Of a DNA stretch of 64,000 nt, positions 61,036-64,000 are shown one piece after another (within the stretch, counting starts at the first letter, position 1; every line of letters starts with the position of its first letter). Origin of the DNA: Schizochytrium sp. TIO01 (Eukaryota > Sar > Bigyra > Thraustochytrida > Thraustochytriidae); NCBI GenBank assembly GCA_004764695.1, contig SMSO01000025.1, positions 3,617,102-3,681,101 of the forward strand, in the 5' to 3' direction. The translations under genes were made by a program, and so were the position numbers. The notes under the pieces were generated by a model that did no database searches, had not been told where the DNA came from, and was given only the letters and a program-made list of their open reading frames with translations.

Positions 61036-61497
61036 TGAAAGTATGTCATGAATGGTCAAATTTATTTCAGAAAATATTTCCGTCTTAAGCAAAGGTTAAA
61101 GGAAACCAAATCTCTGCTTTCTGGCTACGCATCGCTGGATTGTAGTAGACTGACTGACGCTTTTGAATCATTTGAATGAGGAATCTATCAGAGTTCACAT
61201 CATCACGACCTGTATTATTTCTTGCAATTCTTTCCAGAGAAGTTTGCTAATCAGGCAATCACGACACCATTGTGTGTGGTGGTCTTCTGGAGGCTTTTGG
61301 TATCATATACCACGATTCGGAGTTGCTGAATATATTTAGTAAGAGAATCTATTACTAGATGCCTAAATTATGTTTGATAAGCAAAGCTCTCGCCGATTCC
61401 GTGAGCATAGCAAACTACCGGAGCTGCATTGGAAGGCTACCATGCTTCTCAAACGTGAGTTTACCGCCAACTGATGACAGCATTGCTTATTAAGACA
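61036..61497. other. Spacer before the nad5 fragment
   Basis: No gene recognised. A protein-like frame (about 61063-61335) is broken by TGA and is not called. Confidence 0.4.
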
Positions 61498-61731
61498 TGT
61501 TATAGCTGCAAAAAAAGCAGTAGAAGCACCAAAAACGGTGATTACTTGCAACGCAAATGGAGAAAATTCAATAAAAGAAGAACACCTTGCGAGAAGAAAA
61601 ACACCTGCGGTAACCATAGTAGCAGCGTGAATTAGTGCAGAAACGGGAGTAGGACCTTCCATAGCGTCAGGCAACCAAGTATGCAACCCTAGCTGCGCTG
61701 ATTTACCAACAGATGTTATAAGTGATGGAAT
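61498..61731 (-). pseudogene. nad5: Mitochondrial nad5 fragment in nuclear DNA (NUMT)
   Basis: About 78 codons on the bottom strand match the most conserved part of NADH dehydrogenase subunit 5 (complex I proton-pumping subunit). The hallmark [20 protein letters not shown] is followed by [20 protein letters not shown] and AR, then a segment ending in TAFFAA. In intact subunit 5 this lies in the middle of the first half of a protein of over 600 residues. Here the similarity stops abruptly on both sides (near 61731 and 61498), while the open frame runs on into unrelated sequence. There is no frameshift or stop within the fragment, so insertion is likely recent or the copy is little changed. It cannot encode a working subunit. 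Edges are estimated from where the family match fades, to within about 15 bp. Confidence 0.88.
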
Positions 61732-64000
61732 GAATCTTTTTTTTAACTTAGAACGCACCAAGCAGCAATCTGCATTATTCCTGTCGCGTAGATTGGGCAC
61801 AATGACTAAAGTAAACATTGAATAGGAAACCATTCAAATAATAACCAAAAGTAATCTATCTTCAACAGTGCCAAAATACAACTAACCTGTCAGCTACATC
61901 TTTTGGAAACCCATGTGCTGCCTTTTGAAACGAAAATAACTAGTAAAACTGGTCGTGTTGCTATCATTTCTCGGGTGACAACCTTTCATCCATCATCTCG
62001 ATCATATTCTAAAGTGTACAAAACTATGTACCCTATGACAGTACGAGATCCATAGGTGAAAATGGTTCTGATTTCTCGAATTCTCTAAAGAATTAAATTT
62101 GCACTTATATCAAAGTTTGATATTCAATTTGAATGCGTACCTTTTGAACCAGGAAGGCCTGTTGTGCTCTGCTCCTTTCCTATATGTAGCGAGCCACAGT
62201 TTTAAATGATATAAGAATCGCTCTCACCACGGAGTGCTCAATCCTAATGAATGTATTACTTCATTCAATCCACAAGGTAGGGTCAGAAGCTTGATAGAGT
62301 AATATTTTCTTTACTTTTTACTTTCAGTCATTGTAATCGAGCTCTGCCATCGTGCCAATTCCCTATTTTCTCATACACTCAATAGAAAGGTTTCTTGAAC
62401 TCTTTGATGTCATACTTTGAGCACTGACTTGATGGAGATTCTAGTTCAAGTGCCGAAAATCTAGAGCAAGGTATCCACATCCCAAAGCTCGACGGAAGGT
62501 CTTTCAATGACAGTCTCTTACCCTCCAAATTACACGAGTTCGAGATTTCCCCCCACCATCCTAGAAAAGATAAATTTTCCACACGCTGCTTCACAAGGTC
62601 TCCAAGGAAATCAATAAATAGCTATCTCGAGTAGGCCAGGGTGATTACCACCAACACATATATTTCAATAGTTGAGAGTGCCTGGCCACCTACTTGCTAC
62701 TACTCGTAGATGCATTTGGATACCATGCAATTTTCTTACTCCAACATGGTCTTTTGTGGCAATCCTTAGAATAGGCAAACTACCTTTTCCCTACAAAGCA
62801 AGAATATCAATGATTATCCATGCTTAATCGTTTCCTCTAGCTAGAGTACAGTTCAGGAATAGAACTCAACTCAGCTCTTCTCGAAGTTGCAAAGGTCCGA
62901 AGAACCGCGACACCCTCACGAAAGCAAAGCGTGCCTTTGCGAGTTCCTTCGAGTTTGACTCCCACAATCAAGAAACATTCAAAACACCTTTCAACTACAC
63001 AATCCACGCCCCAGAAGAACTTCCCCAAATCGAATTGATCAAAGAGCGAGCGAAAGTCCAATGATTCTTCTGAAATTGACAAACTCAGACTCTGCCGCAC
63101 CGCGATGGTGTCTCTTCTTCTTCTTCTTACTGCTCCCACAAAGTGCTAGTACCATCCTACTATTTCCAGTACCAGTCCAGTTTGCGGAACCCCAAATCGA
63201 ATTCACTATCTCGCTTCCTCCAATCCGCCTTTATGGCCTTGTAGTAGAAATAGTCTCCTCAGAGCTGCAGAGAACATTGTTCTCATCACCCATATAGATA
63301 GGTATAGATAGGTTCAACCTAGGTGCCTATAGATAAGCAGAAAAGGAAAAAGGAAAACCTCAGAAGAACCTGAGAAGCAACAGCGTCGATTGATCTAGAG
63401 AAAGCCTCCTTGGTGCGTAGCTTCTTTTGAGCTAGCCTCCGGCTTGAGTAAGCAGGTGCCGACGTGCCTTAAACCCCAATACTGCGCGGCCTCGAGACAC
63501 CCAGGAACCCTCCTCAGGCGGCTTCGAGAGTTTTCAAGAAAGAGAGAAACAATGATTTAATTCCAAGAAAGCCACAGAAGCAGAAGGAAAACACGCACTT
63601 ACTCACTCTCCTGAGTTAAATACACTTCGGAGCGCTAAGACTCTCTATTGCATTATAGGAGCGAAGTGCACTAAATTTCGATTAAAATACAGTGAAAGAA
63701 GAATAGCACTAACCCTCTGCTAAGGAATAGTGTAGTATAATGGAAAAGGACAGTGAGAAGGAAAAGAAAAGAAAAGGAAAGAAAAGGAAAGAAAAGGAAA
63801 AGCTTTCTTTTTTTCTTTCCTTTGTTATTGCTTTCTTTCTGTCGGTCATTCATTGTAATTGCAGAAATTGACACGACGATCGTAAACTTACGCAGAACCC
63901 TCAGTCTGTGGCAGGTTATCGTCATATTGGGTTTCATCTGTTTGCCTGCTAGAAAAGTTCTGACCTTCTTCGCGAATCGAGATGGTTTTTGATACCCAAT
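61732..64000. other. Right edge: no gene recognised
   Basis: Open frames at 62837-63139 (-) and 63061-63297 (+) overlap and have no known motif. No further mitochondrial sequence was recognised next to the nad5 fragment. Confidence 0.45.
63760..63802 (+). repeat. (GGAAAAGAAAA)-type purine tract
   Basis: Imperfect GGAAA/GAAAA units over about 43 bp, all purine on the top strand. Confidence 0.8.

Noticed and set aside
61036-61340. Coding-like frame following the modelled gene at 59.2-61.0 kb
   Set aside because: Interrupted by several TGA codons. Confident genes here (for example SF-assemblin) use TGA as stop, so reassignment is not credible.
62837-63297. Overlapping 100- and 78-codon frames on opposite strands
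   Set aside because: Neither has a known motif or supporting context. A third frame on the top strand is open as well.

Overview
The window looks like nuclear DNA of a single-celled, flagellated eukaryote, most likely a heterokont and perhaps a labyrinthulomycete (thraustochytrid-like). The evidence is indirect. There are three transcription-factor genes with a single AP2 domain. There are two genes of the flagellar apparatus (IFT22 and an SF-assemblin-like protein). Other genes are general eukaryotic ones (phospholipid scramblase, SERINC, tRNA m1A58 methyltransferase TRMT61A). All clear genes read through as one uninterrupted frame in the standard code. There are no bacterial-type operons, and I found no rRNA, tRNA or CRISPR array.

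Layout. 1-2.5 kb: 3' flank and AP2 gene 1 (minus). 2.5-24 kb: A+T-rich desert with no recognisable gene. 24-24.9 kb: AP2 gene 2 (minus). 24.9-48.8 kb: second desert, more G+C- and CpG-rich for much of its length, broken by short A+T-rich tracts and many tri-, tetra- and pentanucleotide microsatellites, including two long (TTGA)n tracts, two poly(A) runs of 25-27 and two (GGAAT)-type blocks in opposite orientation. 48.8-58.3 kb: compact block of six genes with gaps of about 0.4-0.8 kb: AP2 gene 3 (+), IFT22 (+), scramblase (-), SF-assemblin-like (+), TRMT61A (-), SERINC (-). 59.2-61.0 kb: possible intron-containing gene of unknown function, inferred from splice-site phase. 61.5-61.7 kb: short fragment of mitochondrial nad5 embedded in nuclear sequence (a NUMT). 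61.7-64 kb: nothing recognised.

The three AP2 genes share one plan: a low-complexity, acidic/Gln-rich N-terminus, a basic stretch (strong in genes 2 and 3), and one AP2 domain at the extreme C-terminus with a nearly invariant core. They lie 21.5 and 23.9 kb apart, and each has more than 20 kb of gene-free DNA upstream, as seen at some developmental regulators. Whether those deserts are regulatory or simply decayed repeats cannot be settled from one sequence. The housekeeping block holds membrane-lipid proteins (scramblase, SERINC) and flagellar components. Its mixed strands argue against co-transcription, although the scramblase and SF-assemblin genes share a divergent promoter region of about 0.54 kb.

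Two predicted starts were corrected. AP2 gene 3 and the SF-assemblin gene each have an in-frame TTG further upstream, but the first in-frame ATG (48830 and 53391) is used here because a eukaryotic gene is expected to start with ATG.
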